Below are positions 1 through 7,870 of a DNA stretch of 64,000 bases, one piece after another. Origin of the DNA: DAOTWA01 sp034435955 (GTDB lineage Bacteria; Chloroflexota; Anaerolineae; Anaerolineales; Anaerolineaceae); contig DAOTWA010000047.1 in the NCBI GenBank assembly GCA_034435955.1, positions 5,104 to 69,103 of the forward strand, in the 5' to 3' direction. The position numbers were made by a program, and so were the translations under genes. Each line of letters begins with the position of its first letter. Position 1 is the first letter of the stretch. The notes below the pieces were generated by a model. The model was not told the origin of the DNA. It made no database searches and saw nothing but the letters and a program-made list of their open reading frames with translations.

Positions 1-380
1 TTGACTATGAAGCCTTCTGCGGCGTCCCGGGCCGTGACCATGATGACGGCTCGGCCGGCCAGGAGTGGGACATCGAGCCCGAGGACCTGGCGCGCAGGCT
101 TTCGGACCACGAGCCGGTGCGTTTGATCGATGTGCGCGAGCCGTACGAGCTGCAAATTTCGCGTATCCCCCAGGCAGAGCTGATCCCCCTGGGAGAGCTG
201 GCTGGCCGTTTAAAGGACCTGGACAGCGCGCAGGAAATCGTGTTGTTCTGCCGCACCGGTTCGCGCTCCGCCCGCGCCCTGGAGCTGCTGGTCAGCGCCG
301 GCTTTCGCAGGGTTAAGAACCTGCATGGCGGCATCAATGCCTGGGCAGAAAAAGTCGACCGTTCGCTGCCGGTGTATTGA
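1..380 (+). CDS. moeB: 3' end of MoeB/MoeZ-like adenylyltransferase with rhodanese domain (partial)
   Basis: The reading frame is open from the first bases of the window to the stop at 378-380, so the 5' part lies outside. The first visible residues, D-Y-E-A-F-C-G-V-P, match the end of the ThiF/MoeB adenylyltransferase domain. A linker and a rhodanese-like domain follow (L-I-D-V-R-E-P-Y-E near the start; active-site loop F-C-R-T-G-S-R-S with the catalytic Cys; ending H-G-G-I-N-A-W). MoeZ/MoeBR proteins with this order activate the C-terminus of sulfur-carrier proteins such as MoaD or ThiS and pass sulfur through the rhodanese Cys. The carrier partner is not in the window. The family call is firm; the exact sulfur pathway is inferred. 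Confidence 0.85.
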   Translation, partial: DYEAFCGVPGRDHDDGSAGQEWDIEPEDLARRLSDHEPVRLIDVREPYELQISRIPQAELIPLGELAGRLKDLDSAQEIVLFCRTGSRSARALELLVSAGFRRVKNLHGGINAWAEKVDRSLPVY

Positions 381-544
381 CCGCATCCATGACCTTGATT
401 TATTATGGTGAATGCATGCAGAGACCGAAGGGAGGCGATCATTTCCTGGGGATGAGCTGTCTGTTGCGTCGGAATTGGGCGCAATGGTTTCAACCGCTTC
501 TTGTAAGGGGTGTGCTGATGCAGACTGCTCATTGGATTTGACCC

Positions 545-1453
545 ATGTCAGATACGTCGGTATTATCCCAAACCATCCTTCATGAGAGCCAGCCTCAAGC
601 CAAGAGAGTCCTCCTGGCCGTCATGGCTCACCCTGATGATGAGACCTTTGGCACAGGCGGCACGCTGGCGCTATATGCCCGCCGCGGCGTCGACGTATAC
701 CTGGTTGTGGCCACTCGCGGTGAAGTGGGCGATGTTCCTCCTGAGATGCTGCGCGGATATGCTTCGGTGGGCGACCTGCGTGAGGCCGAGCTCCGCTGCG
801 CCGCCGGCACCCTTGGACTGAAAGGCGTCTTTTTCCTCGGTTATCGCGATTCGGGCATGCCCGGCTCACCCGACAACCACCATCCGCAAGCGCTGGCCGC
901 TCAGCCAGTTGAGCTGGTTGCGACCCAGGTCGCGCATTATATCCGACAGCTCCGCCCGCAGGTGGTCATCACTTTTGACCAGATCGGCGGTTATTTCCAC
1001 CCCGATCACATCTCCATCCACAAGGCCACCGTGCTCGCTTTCGACCTGGCCGCCTCGCCCGATTTCAGCGATCCGCAAGGGTTGCCCCCTTATCCTGCGC
1101 AAAAGCTTTATTTCCACACCATTTCTCGCACCTTGCTGCGCACGGGCGTAGCACTCCTCCGATTGATCGGCCGGGATGCTCACAAATTTGGCAATAATGG
1201 CGACATCGACCTGGCGGCCATAGCCGAAGTAGACATACCCATCCACGCCTCCATCGATTATCGACCGGTTGCGGGTGTACGCGCTGAGGCGGCCGCCTGT
1301 CACGCCAGCCAGGGCGGCGCCAACACCGTGCGTGGATTACAGGGCCTGGTGATGAAGCTGTTTTCCGGCCGCGATCTGTACATGCGCGCCTATCCACCCG
1401 CTGATAATGGACTTCGCGAAAAGGACCTGTTCGAAGGCGTTTATCTGGACTAG
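545..1453 (+). CDS. PIG-L/LmbE-family deacetylase
   Basis: A 302-residue protein of the PIG-L (LmbE) zinc-dependent N-acetylglucosaminyl deacetylase family. The hallmark A-H-P-D-D-E motif is at about residues 28-33, and the second metal motif (H-P-D-H-x-S-x-H) near residues 150-160. Relatives deacetylate GlcNAc-linked substrates, including precursors of mycothiol and bacillithiol, but this subgroup is broad and no thiol-pathway genes are adjacent, so the substrate is open. There is no signal peptide, so it should be cytoplasmic. No good Shine-Dalgarno sequence precedes the ATG. The stop codon lies in a CTAG palindrome that also supplies the stop of the convergent clpB gene, so the two genes overlap by 4 bp. 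Confidence 0.9.
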   Translation: MSDTSVLSQTILHESQPQAKRVLLAVMAHPDDETFGTGGTLALYARRGVDVYLVVATRGEVGDVPPEMLRGYASVGDLREAELRCAAGTLGLKGVFFLGYRDSGMPGSPDNHHPQALAAQPVELVATQVAHYIRQLRPQVVITFDQIGGYFHPDHISIHKATVLAFDLAASPDFSDPQGLPPYPAQKLYFHTISRTLLRTGVALLRLIGRDAHKFGNNGDIDLAAIAEVDIPIHASIDYRPVAGVRAEAAACHASQGGANTVRGLQGLVMKLFSGRDLYMRAYPPADNGLREKDLFEGVYLD

Positions 1454-4035
1454 ACCTTTTCGGCGACCACCTCGGCCTGGAAGACCAGTCCTTCGGAGCT
1501 CGCATCCACGCGAATGGTATCACCAGGCTTGAACTCTCCGCTCAACAGCATGCTGGCAAGCGGGTCAAGAAGTTCGCGCTGGATGGCGCGTTTCAGCGGC
1601 CGCGCACCATAGTCGGGGTCATACCCGACCCTGGCCAGATATTCGCGGGCGCTTTGAGTGACGTCGAGCTCGAAGCCGCGCTCTTTGACCAGCGCTGCCA
1701 CACGCTTGAGCTGGATGTCGACGATCGCGATCAAGTCCTCTCGTGACAGCGGGCGGAAAACGACCACCTCATCAATGCGGTTGAGGAATTCCGGACGGAA
1801 GTGTGCCTGTAGCACACGGTTGACGTCTTCGCGGGAGACGCTTTCCGCGCCGCCCATCCATAGCTCGTTGCCGAGGTTGCTGGTCATGATGACCAATGTA
1901 TTGCGGAAGTCCACCGTGCGACCCTGGCCATCCGTCAAGCGCCCATCATCCAGGAGCTGCAGCAGCGTGTTGAAAACTTCCGGGTGGGCCTTCTCAATTT
2001 CATCGAACAGCACCACACTGTATGGCCGCCGGCGCACGGCTTCGGTGAGCTGGCCGCCTTCTTCGTAGCCCACATAGCCCGGGGGCGCGCCGATCAGCCG
2101 GCTGACGGTGTGCTTTTCCTGGTACTCGCTCATATCGATGCGCACCATGGCGCGCTCGTCGTCGAAGAGGAACTCTGCCAGAGCGCGCGCAAGCTCCGTT
2201 TTGCCTACCCCCGTAGGGCCGAGGAAGATGAATGATCCAATCGGCCGGTTGGGGTCCTGCAAGCCGGCGCGGGCGCGCCGCACTGCGTTGGATACGGCGC
2301 GAAGAGCCTCCTCCTGCCCGACGACGCGCTGACGCAGACGTTCTTCCATGTGGAGTAATTTCTGCATCTCGCCTTCAAGCAGCCGGGATACTGGAATGCC
2401 AGTCCAGCGCGAGACCACTTCGGCGATTTCTTCGGCGTCAACCTCCTCTTTGAGCAGAGCTCCATCCGCCTGCAGATCTTGCAGACGCTTTTCGGCCTGC
2501 TTCAAACGCTCCTGCAGCTCGGGCAGCCTGCCATATCTTATGCGCGCAGCTTTTTCGAGATCCGCCTGACGCTCCGCCTGCTCAACCTCTACGTTGAGCT
2601 GTTCGATCTGCTCCTTGATGGCGCGCAATTCACTGATCGCTTTCTTCTCTGTTTCCCAGCGCGCATGTAATTGGTTGGATCGCTCGCGCAAATCCGCCAG
2701 CTCTTTCTCCAGTTTTTCCAGGCGGTCTCTAGATGCCTTATCCGTTTCTTTCTGCAGTGCCTGGCGTTCGATCTCAAGCTGCATGATCTGACGGTCGACC
2801 TCATCGAGAGCCTGCGGCTTGGAATCGATCTCGGTGCGCAGCCGAGCGGCGGCTTCGTCGATCAGATCAATGGCCTTATCCGGCAGGTGCCGGTCGCTGA
2901 TGTATCGTTTGGACAGCGTCGCCGCTGCGATGACCGCTGAATCGGTGATGCGTACCCCGTGATGGATTTCGTAGCGCTGCTTGAGTCCGCGCAGGATGCT
3001 GATCGTATCTTCGACGGAAGGCTCATCCACCATCACCGGCTGGAAGCGCCGTTCGAGGGCGGCGTCTTTTTCTACGTACTTGCGGTATTCGTCCAGGGTG
3101 GTAGCCCCGATCATATGCAGCTCGCCGCGCGCCAGCATCGGCTTGAGCATGTTGGAGGCGTCCATGGCGCCCTCGGCTGCTCCCGCGCCAACGACGGTGT
3201 GCATCTCATCCACAAACAAAATCACCTCTCCAGCCGAGCTGGTGATCTCTTTCAACACAGCCTTCAACCGTTCTTCGAATTCGCCGCGGTATTTGGCACC
3301 CGCCACCAATGCGCCCATATCCAGTTGGATCAGGCGCTTGTGTTTCAAGCCTTCGGGGACGTCACCGTTGACGATGCGCTGGGCAAGTCCTTCGACGATG
3401 GCCGTCTTGCCCACGCCAGGGTCGCCGATCAAAGCAGGGTTGTTCTTAGTCCGCCGCGAGAGGATCTGAATGACGCGGCGGATCTCCTCGTCGCGGCCGA
3501 TGACCGGATCCAGTTTGCCCTGGCGAGCCAGAGCGGTCAGGTCCCGACCGTACTTCTCCAACGCTTGATATGTTTCCTCCGGATTCTCGCTGGTAACGCG
3601 CTGAGAGCCGCGGATGGACATCAGAGCCTTCAGGATGGCATCCCTGGTCAGTCCATACCGGCGCAAGCGCTGGGCTTCGCTGCTGTCACTCAGGCCGAGC
3701 AACAGGTGTTCGGTAGAAACATAATCATCCCCCATGCCTTTGGCGTACCGTTCGGCGGCTTCTAAAACATCGGCCGCCGGGCGTGACAGGCCGACCTGCA
3801 CGTTCCCTCCATACACTTTCGGCCGGTTTTCCAGCTCGCGGGTTAGATCGTCGCGCAAGGCAGTGATGCTGCCTGCCACCTGGGTGACAATCGCGGGCAC
3901 CACGCCCTCCGGTTGTTGCAACAAAGCCAGCAGGAGGTGAGCAGGTTCAATTGTCTGATGGTTATGCTCAGTCGCCAGCACCTGTGCGTCGGCCAGGGCT
4001 TCGCGTGCTTTTTGAGTGTACCGTTCCAGATTCAT
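1450..4035 (-). CDS. clpB: ClpB disaggregase, AAA+ ATPase
   Basis: An 861-residue Hsp100 disaggregase that works with DnaK to pull apart aggregated proteins in the cytoplasm. Visible in order: N-terminal Clp repeat domain, first AAA module with Walker A G-D-P-G-V-G-K-T (about residue 205) and Walker B F-V-D-E-M-H, a long coiled-coil middle domain rich in Glu, Arg and Gln (about 400-525), and a second AAA module with G-P-T-G-V-G-K-T (about 605). The full-length middle domain and the lack of a ClpP-binding tripeptide loop separate it from ClpC. The start is the ATG at 4035, preceded by GGAGA at 4041-4045; a TTG four codons upstream is less likely. No CIRCE or HAIR-type operator was seen upstream. 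Family length is normal. Confidence 0.97.
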   Translation of the reverse strand: MNLERYTQKAREALADAQVLATEHNHQTIEPAHLLLALLQQPEGVVPAIVTQVAGSITALRDDLTRELENRPKVYGGNVQVGLSRPAADVLEAAERYAKGMGDDYVSTEHLLLGLSDSSEAQRLRRYGLTRDAILKALMSIRGSQRVTSENPEETYQALEKYGRDLTALARQGKLDPVIGRDEEIRRVIQILSRRTKNNPALIGDPGVGKTAIVEGLAQRIVNGDVPEGLKHKRLIQLDMGALVAGAKYRGEFEERLKAVLKEITSSAGEVILFVDEMHTVVGAGAAEGAMDASNMLKPMLARGELHMIGATTLDEYRKYVEKDAALERRFQPVMVDEPSVEDTISILRGLKQRYEIHHGVRITDSAVIAAATLSKRYISDRHLPDKAIDLIDEAAARLRTEIDSKPQALDEVDRQIMQLEIERQALQKETDKASRDRLEKLEKELADLRERSNQLHARWETEKKAISELRAIKEQIEQLNVEVEQAERQADLEKAARIRYGRLPELQERLKQAEKRLQDLQADGALLKEEVDAEEIAEVVSRWTGIPVSRLLEGEMQKLLHMEERLRQRVVGQEEALRAVSNAVRRARAGLQDPNRPIGSFIFLGPTGVGKTELARALAEFLFDDERAMVRIDMSEYQEKHTVSRLIGAPPGYVGYEEGGQLTEAVRRRPYSVVLFDEIEKAHPEVFNTLLQLLDDGRLTDGQGRTVDFRNTLVIMTSNLGNELWMGGAESVSREDVNRVLQAHFRPEFLNRIDEVVVFRPLSREDLIAIVDIQLKRVAALVKERGFELDVTQSAREYLARVGYDPDYGARPLKRAIQRELLDPLASMLLSGEFKPGDTIRVDASSEGLVFQAEVVAEKV

Positions 4036-4238
4036 TTTCCTCTCCAATACTCTGACAATAAAGCTAAATTCAAGGATGCAGGTTATCCAATCATATTGGA
4101 TCGCATTTCTTCGTCGACATAGTAGGGCATCGGTGTACGATTATTATTAATGGTGTATATGAAAATTGTTGATCACATCATCAGGGAGGGCGATCTGTCG
4201 ACCCTTTGTTGGATTTATGATAAAAATTACGCGGCGTG

Positions 4239-4268
4239 TTGACCAAAGCGGATAGAATTGGGTAAAAT
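4239..4268 (+). promoter_or_regulatory. Candidate sigma-70 type promoter of lipB (leaderless)
   Basis: TTGACC at 4239-4244 and TAAAAT at 4263-4268 are separated by 18 bp. The -10 ends only 7 bases before the ATG at 4276, so transcription should begin at or within a base of the start codon. No Shine-Dalgarno sequence is present, which agrees with a leaderless mRNA. Confidence 0.55.
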
Positions 4269-4275
4269 TGTCTCG

Positions 4276-5052
4276 ATGGATGAGGAACCAGTTCGAAAGT
4301 ATTTGTTCACTGAATGCGTCGTCGAGCGGCTGGGATTGATGCCCTACAATCAGGCCTGGCGCTTACAAGAGCGCCTGGCGGCCGAGATCGCCGCCGGGCA
4401 GCGCCCCGCCACCCTCCTCCTGTTGGAACATCCCCACACCTACACTTTTGGGCGCCGCGGCCATGCCGAGAACCTGCTTTGGGACCAGGACGAGCTGATT
4501 CGCCGTGGAATCACCATTGAATGGGTTGACCGCGGTGGGGACGCCACCTATCACGGCCCCGGCCAGTTAGTCGGATACCCATTGCTGCCGCTGGCACCGG
4601 CCGGCTGGCAGGGAAACCGCCTGCCACAGGCCGACTTCGTCGGTTATGTGCGCGATTTGGAAAAGACGCTTATCCTGGCATTAATGCACCTCGGCCTCGC
4701 CACAGGACAACGCCCCGGCCTTACCGGGGTGTGGGTTCAACCCGATGTGATGTCTCGCTGCCCGCGTTGTGACCCTGTTTTACGCCGGCAGCCAGCTAAG
4801 ATCGCCTCGATTGGCGTAAAGGTGGATGTGAACGGAGTCTCGCATCACGGCTTCGCCCTGAATGTTGCGCCGCAGATGGATTATTGGGAAGGGATTATCC
4901 CCTGCGGTTTGCAAGGCGTTTCGATGGTCAGTCTGGCCGATTTCCTCGATCCGGTGCCCTCCATGGATGCAGTTATGGGCGCGGTCATCGCTTCATTTGG
5001 CGAAGTTTTCGGTTGCCGCATGCTGACCGGCGAGGGCGTCACAATCGTTTGA
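4276..5052 (+). CDS. lipB: Octanoyltransferase (lipoate biosynthesis)
   Basis: A 258-residue LipB that moves octanoyl groups from acyl carrier protein to lipoyl domains, the first step of endogenous lipoate synthesis. The signature R-G-G-D-A-T-Y-H-G-P-G-Q is at residues 86-97, the conserved Lys of K-I-A-S-I-G is residue 175, and the catalytic Cys lies in I-I-P-C-G-L at residue 210. Between T-G-V-W-V (about 150-154) and the Lys there is an extra segment of roughly 15-20 residues containing C-P-R-C (162-165), longer than the short turn usual in LipB. The ATG at 4276 is chosen over the TTG at 4258 because the TTG lies upstream of the predicted -10 box. No lipA is visible next to it. Confidence 0.93.
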   Translation: MDEEPVRKYLFTECVVERLGLMPYNQAWRLQERLAAEIAAGQRPATLLLLEHPHTYTFGRRGHAENLLWDQDELIRRGITIEWVDRGGDATYHGPGQLVGYPLLPLAPAGWQGNRLPQADFVGYVRDLEKTLILALMHLGLATGQRPGLTGVWVQPDVMSRCPRCDPVLRRQPAKIASIGVKVDVNGVSHHGFALNVAPQMDYWEGIIPCGLQGVSMVSLADFLDPVPSMDAVMGAVIASFGEVFGCRMLTGEGVTIV

Positions 5053-5077
5053 CATTTTCCCCATTTCTCTGTAAACT
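5049..5077 (+). promoter_or_regulatory. Candidate promoter of the FHA-domain gene
   Basis: TTGACA at 5049-5054 overlaps the lipB stop codon and is followed after 17 bp by TAAACT at 5072-5077. This predicts transcription from about 5084, giving a short leader with GGGAGGAG just before the ATG at 5110. The FHA gene can therefore be expressed separately from lipB. Confidence 0.5.
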
Positions 5078-5109
5078 CATGGTGATTGGATCGCTAACGG
5101 GAGGAGTAA

Positions 5110-5739
5110 ATGGCAGCGCCTACCTATCAGTTGCTGATGCGCAGCGGACCGACGCCGGGGAAGACGTTTCCCATCGAAAAAAATGAGACCTTCATCGGCA
5201 GGGATTTGACCAATGATATTGTCATCAGTGACGCAGAGATTTCCCGTCGCCACGCCCGCATGGTGATGCAGGCCGGCGGCCTGGTGCTGGAGGACCTGGG
5301 CTCTACCAATGGCACGGTTGTCAATGGTCAGCGCCTGATTGGCCCGTACCTACTGCGCGTCAATGACGTGATCACTCTAGGCGAACACGTCACCCTGGTA
5401 TTCGAAGCCATCAACCCGGACATGGCGGCTACTGTGGCCTCGACGCCAGCGCGCATTCCGGCGCCTGCTGCTCCTGCGGCGCCCGCAGTATCGGCGGCTG
5501 AGCCAGCTCCTCCGGGCCCCATGTATATGCCCCCATCATCCGTCCCGTCCTTTTCCGGCAAGGTGCCCGAAAGCCCAGCAGTCGAAGCCCCACCCGCCAG
5601 GCGCACCTCGCGTACGCTTATTATCGTCCTGGTGGTCGCGCTGCTTATTCTGGTTTGCGCCTGCGGTGCATTCTTCTGGTACATCGACGCGAACAGCCTC
5701 TGGTGTATTTTCCCGTTCATTCCAGGCTGCCCTGGTTAA
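5110..5739 (+). CDS. FHA-domain membrane protein
   Basis: A 209-residue protein with an N-terminal forkhead-associated domain (about residues 5-100). The phosphothreonine-binding signature is intact: G30-R31, S45-x-x-H48 and S-T-N-G at 65-68. A flexible Pro/Ala-rich linker (about 105-165) leads to one hydrophobic helix (about 168-190) and a short tail with Cys residues and aromatic residues. FHA domains bind phosphothreonine made by Ser/Thr kinases; no kinase gene is nearby. The topology suggests a cytosolic FHA domain tethered to the membrane with a tiny outside tail. The start is supported by GGGAGGAG six bases upstream. A terminator follows at 5757-5802. Confidence 0.88.
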   Translation: MAAPTYQLLMRSGPTPGKTFPIEKNETFIGRDLTNDIVISDAEISRRHARMVMQAGGLVLEDLGSTNGTVVNGQRLIGPYLLRVNDVITLGEHVTLVFEAINPDMAATVASTPARIPAPAAPAAPAVSAAEPAPPGPMYMPPSSVPSFSGKVPESPAVEAPPARRTSRTLIIVLVVALLILVCACGAFFWYIDANSLWCIFPFIPGCPG

Positions 5740-5756
5740 GATTGACCGTTAATTCG

Positions 5757-5806
5757 AGAGACAGCGGCGAAGGACATGGAGACGGCTTTCGCTGCTGTCT
5801 CTCTTT
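5757..5806 (+). terminator. Rho-independent terminator after the FHA gene
   Basis: A 15-bp stem with one G-U pair is formed by 5757-5771 and 5788-5802, with a 16-base loop and a short T-rich tail (CTTT). It lies 17 bases after the FHA stop codon. Confidence 0.7.
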
Positions 5807-5827
5807 ACTGATACAATAGGTATTTGA

Positions 5828-7093
5828 ATGAACGAGCGAAGAAGTACCAATTCTCCACCCTGGGGGGCGATGACCAAGCTGGTGGTCGCATTGACCTTTG
5901 TTGCCATCGCCATTTGGTTCATTTCCCGCTTCCAAAATATCCTTGGTCCAATCCTGCTGGCTTTTATCCTGGCTTATCTGCTCTACCCGGTTGCCAATTT
6001 ATTACGCACACGGGTGCACCTGCCCTGGCGCCTGGCAGTCACCTTGATGTATCTTATTATCTTGATTGTTTTGCTCGGATTGTTGACGCTGGGGGGATTG
6101 GCCATCGTTGAACAGGCAACTGCGCTGGTCAACTTTGTCCAGGGATCATTGAAATCGTTACCTGATTTCCTGCAACAGCTCACCACGCAACGTTATGTCC
6201 TTGGCCCCTTTGTCATTGATCTCGCCAATCTGGATTTGGCCAGCATTACCAATCAGATTCTTGGGCTCATCCAGCCGTTGTTTGGAACATTAACCAGCCT
6301 TCTTGGCAGCCTGGCGAGCGGCGCCGCCAATCTTCTGATCTGGACGTTCTTCATCTTGGTTTTATCCTTTTTCATATTGGTGGAGGCTGGGGGCGCGCCA
6401 GGCAGCCTGGTGCGCATCACCATCCCTCGTTATGAGGAGGATGTCAACCGGCTTGGTCACGAGCTCAGCCGCATCTGGAACGCCTTTCTGCGCGGCCAGA
6501 TATTCATCTTTGTTGTCACCGTTCTGCTCTATATCGTCATATTAGGAACACTGGGCGTTCACTATTATCCAGGCCTGGCGGTGATGGCTGGAGTGGCCAA
6601 GTTTATCCCATACGTAGGCCCATTTATCGCCTGGACGACGTATGGTCTGGTGGCTTTTTTCCAGGGAACCACGATCTTCAATCTCACCCCACTGGCATAT
6701 TCGCTGATCGTTGTAGGCGTTGCACTGCTCGTCGATAACCTGTTCGACAACCTGATATCACCGCGCATCATGGCCAGCGCGCTGCGTGTGCATCCAGCCG
6801 CTGTCCTGGTTGCGGCAATCGTCGGTTTGTCGATTTTTGGTTTCGTCGGAGTGGTGCTGGCTTCGCCCGTCCTGGCTACTCTCAAGCTCTTTGGCCAGTA
6901 CGCTATTCGCAAGCTGCTCGATCAGGATCCTTGGGAGGGGATGGAGATCAATCCGCCTCAGCCGTTGTTTATCCCTGATTGGCTCAAGGGCCTTAGGGAA
7001 TGGCTCAGATCGCGCTTTCGGCCAATGCGCCGCACTGGCGGGACCCGACGGCAAATGCTGATGTCCGATAAACGACGCAAGAACGACCTGTAG
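5828..7093 (+). CDS. AI-2E family (PerM/TqsA-type) membrane transporter
   Basis: A 421-residue polytopic membrane protein of the AI-2E transporter superfamily. It shows the typical pattern: an N-terminal pair of hydrophobic helices (about residues 15-60), a helix near 70-95, an amphipathic region, then a dense block of about five helices (about 175-370) containing the family-typical segments K-F-I-P-Y-V-G-P-F-I and V-H-P-A-A-V-L-V-A-A-I-V-G. The hydrophilic C-terminus is basic. Members include putative autoinducer-2 exporters and Na+/H+ antiporters; the substrate cannot be told here. A TACAAT -10-like box at 5812-5817 ends 10 bases before the ATG and there is no Shine-Dalgarno sequence, so it may be translated from a nearly leaderless mRNA. 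Confidence 0.88.
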   Translation: MNERRSTNSPPWGAMTKLVVALTFVAIAIWFISRFQNILGPILLAFILAYLLYPVANLLRTRVHLPWRLAVTLMYLIILIVLLGLLTLGGLAIVEQATALVNFVQGSLKSLPDFLQQLTTQRYVLGPFVIDLANLDLASITNQILGLIQPLFGTLTSLLGSLASGAANLLIWTFFILVLSFFILVEAGGAPGSLVRITIPRYEEDVNRLGHELSRIWNAFLRGQIFIFVVTVLLYIVILGTLGVHYYPGLAVMAGVAKFIPYVGPFIAWTTYGLVAFFQGTTIFNLTPLAYSLIVVGVALLVDNLFDNLISPRIMASALRVHPAAVLVAAIVGLSIFGFVGVVLASPVLATLKLFGQYAIRKLLDQDPWEGMEINPPQPLFIPDWLKGLREWLRSRFRPMRRTGGTRRQMLMSDKRRKNDL

Positions 7094-7208
7094 TTTCACC
7101 GTATCTGCGTTTGCCGGCATTTTTTCTGGCACTCAGTTTTGACCTGTGGGATAATGGATCAGAGTTGTCGAAAAGAATTTATCCGAGAATGTAGTGAGGA
7201 GAGAAATT

Positions 7209-7409
7209 ATGAGCAACCAGTCGGAACCCAAGACTCAGACGATGGCAGAGACTGAGAACTATCTGGCCTGGCGCGCAGAGGAGCCGGATGGTGAGACGAC
7301 CTATCATCTTGAGCTCAACAATGTAACATTGCACTTTTTCCAGGAAGAATGGGTTGAATTCCTGGATTTGGTGCGGATTTTGGTCAGGGATGCAGATAAA
7401 CAAGGCTAA
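7209..7409 (+). CDS. Small hypothetical cytosolic protein
   Basis: A 66-residue acidic protein with no membrane segment or signal peptide. The ATG at 7209 is preceded by GAGGAGAG (7196-7203), a strong ribosome binding site. The sequence has two parts: a polar Gln/Glu/Thr-rich N-terminus, and a pattern of alternating hydrophobic residues ending in an amphipathic helix (W-V-E-F-L-D-L-V-R-I-L-V), which looks like a small folded domain. I do not recognise the family. It stands alone between the AI-2E permease and a convergent gene, closed by the hairpin at 7441-7475. Confidence 0.6.
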   Translation: MSNQSEPKTQTMAETENYLAWRAEEPDGETTYHLELNNVTLHFFQEEWVEFLDLVRILVRDADKQG

Positions 7410-7440
7410 ATGCGAGAATTTTCAGGCGTTTAATAAAAGA

Positions 7441-7475
7441 TAGAGCCCCTATTTCTTCATGAAAACGGGGCTCTA
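7441..7475 (-). terminator. Hairpin terminator between two convergent small genes
   Basis: TAGAGCCCC (7441-7449) pairs with GGGGCTCTA (7467-7475) across a 17-base loop. On the minus strand it is followed by TCTTTTATTA, a good U-rich tail, so it mainly ends the minus-strand gene at 7562-7765. It can also stop the plus-strand gene ending at 7409. Confidence 0.7.
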
Positions 7476-7561
7476 ATCTTCCAGTGCGGTCCCCTGATGT
7501 CTATCCTCCGCACTGCATGAATTGTCATGATTTCGAGCGTGATCTTTTATGCGCCTTATCC

Positions 7562-7765
7562 CTATGCCAGCTTTTCATTCATCGCTGGGTGAGGTATGCC
7601 CTCTTTTTCGGCTTCGATTTCCTGGCGGATGATGCTGGCCATTTCGTCCAGGTTTGAAAAGGGCTTCTCTTCACCAGTAAGGATGTATTTGATCTTCCCG
7701 CACAGAATCTTGCTATCCTCTTCTGGAAGGAGAACGGTGAGTAAAAACTTTTGGGCTTGGCGCAT
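7562..7765 (-). CDS. Small hypothetical cytosolic protein
   Basis: A 67-residue protein with a short hydrophobic strand near the N-terminus (F-L-L-T-V-L-L-P) and then charged helical sequence rich in Glu and Lys. There is no signal peptide or clear transmembrane helix. The ATG at 7765 is chosen because AAGGAG (minus strand, 7771-7776) lies 5 bases upstream; a GTG at 7771 would overlap that site. It lies 105 bp downstream of the SARP-type regulator gene on the same strand but appears to have its own promoter. I do not recognise the family. Confidence 0.6.
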   Translation of the reverse strand: MRQAQKFLLTVLLPEEDSKILCGKIKYILTGEEKPFSNLDEMASIIRQEIEAEKEGIPHPAMNEKLA

Positions 7766-7799
7766 GATCACTCCTTCGATGACAGAATATCAGGCTGTA

Positions 7800-7856
7800 C
7801 TGACAATTGACTGACAGTCCCCAGCGGTTATAGAAGCGGGGCATCAACAACAAGAA
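7800..7856 (-). promoter_or_regulatory. Candidate promoter and direct repeat for the 67-residue gene
   Basis: On the minus strand TTCTTG (7851-7856) and TATAAC (7827-7832) are 18 bp apart. Just downstream of the expected start site, the plus strand shows CTGACA twice (7800-7805 and 7811-7816), an 11-bp period that could be a binding site for a dimeric regulator. Both are readings by eye. Confidence 0.4.
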
Positions 7857-7870
7857 TAAATTTGATAAAA

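Noticed and set aside
7130..7155. TGGCAC-N5-TTTGA resembling a sigma-54 promoter before the 66-residue gene
   Set aside because: The -12 element lacks the required GC, and sigma-54 use is not expected in this group.
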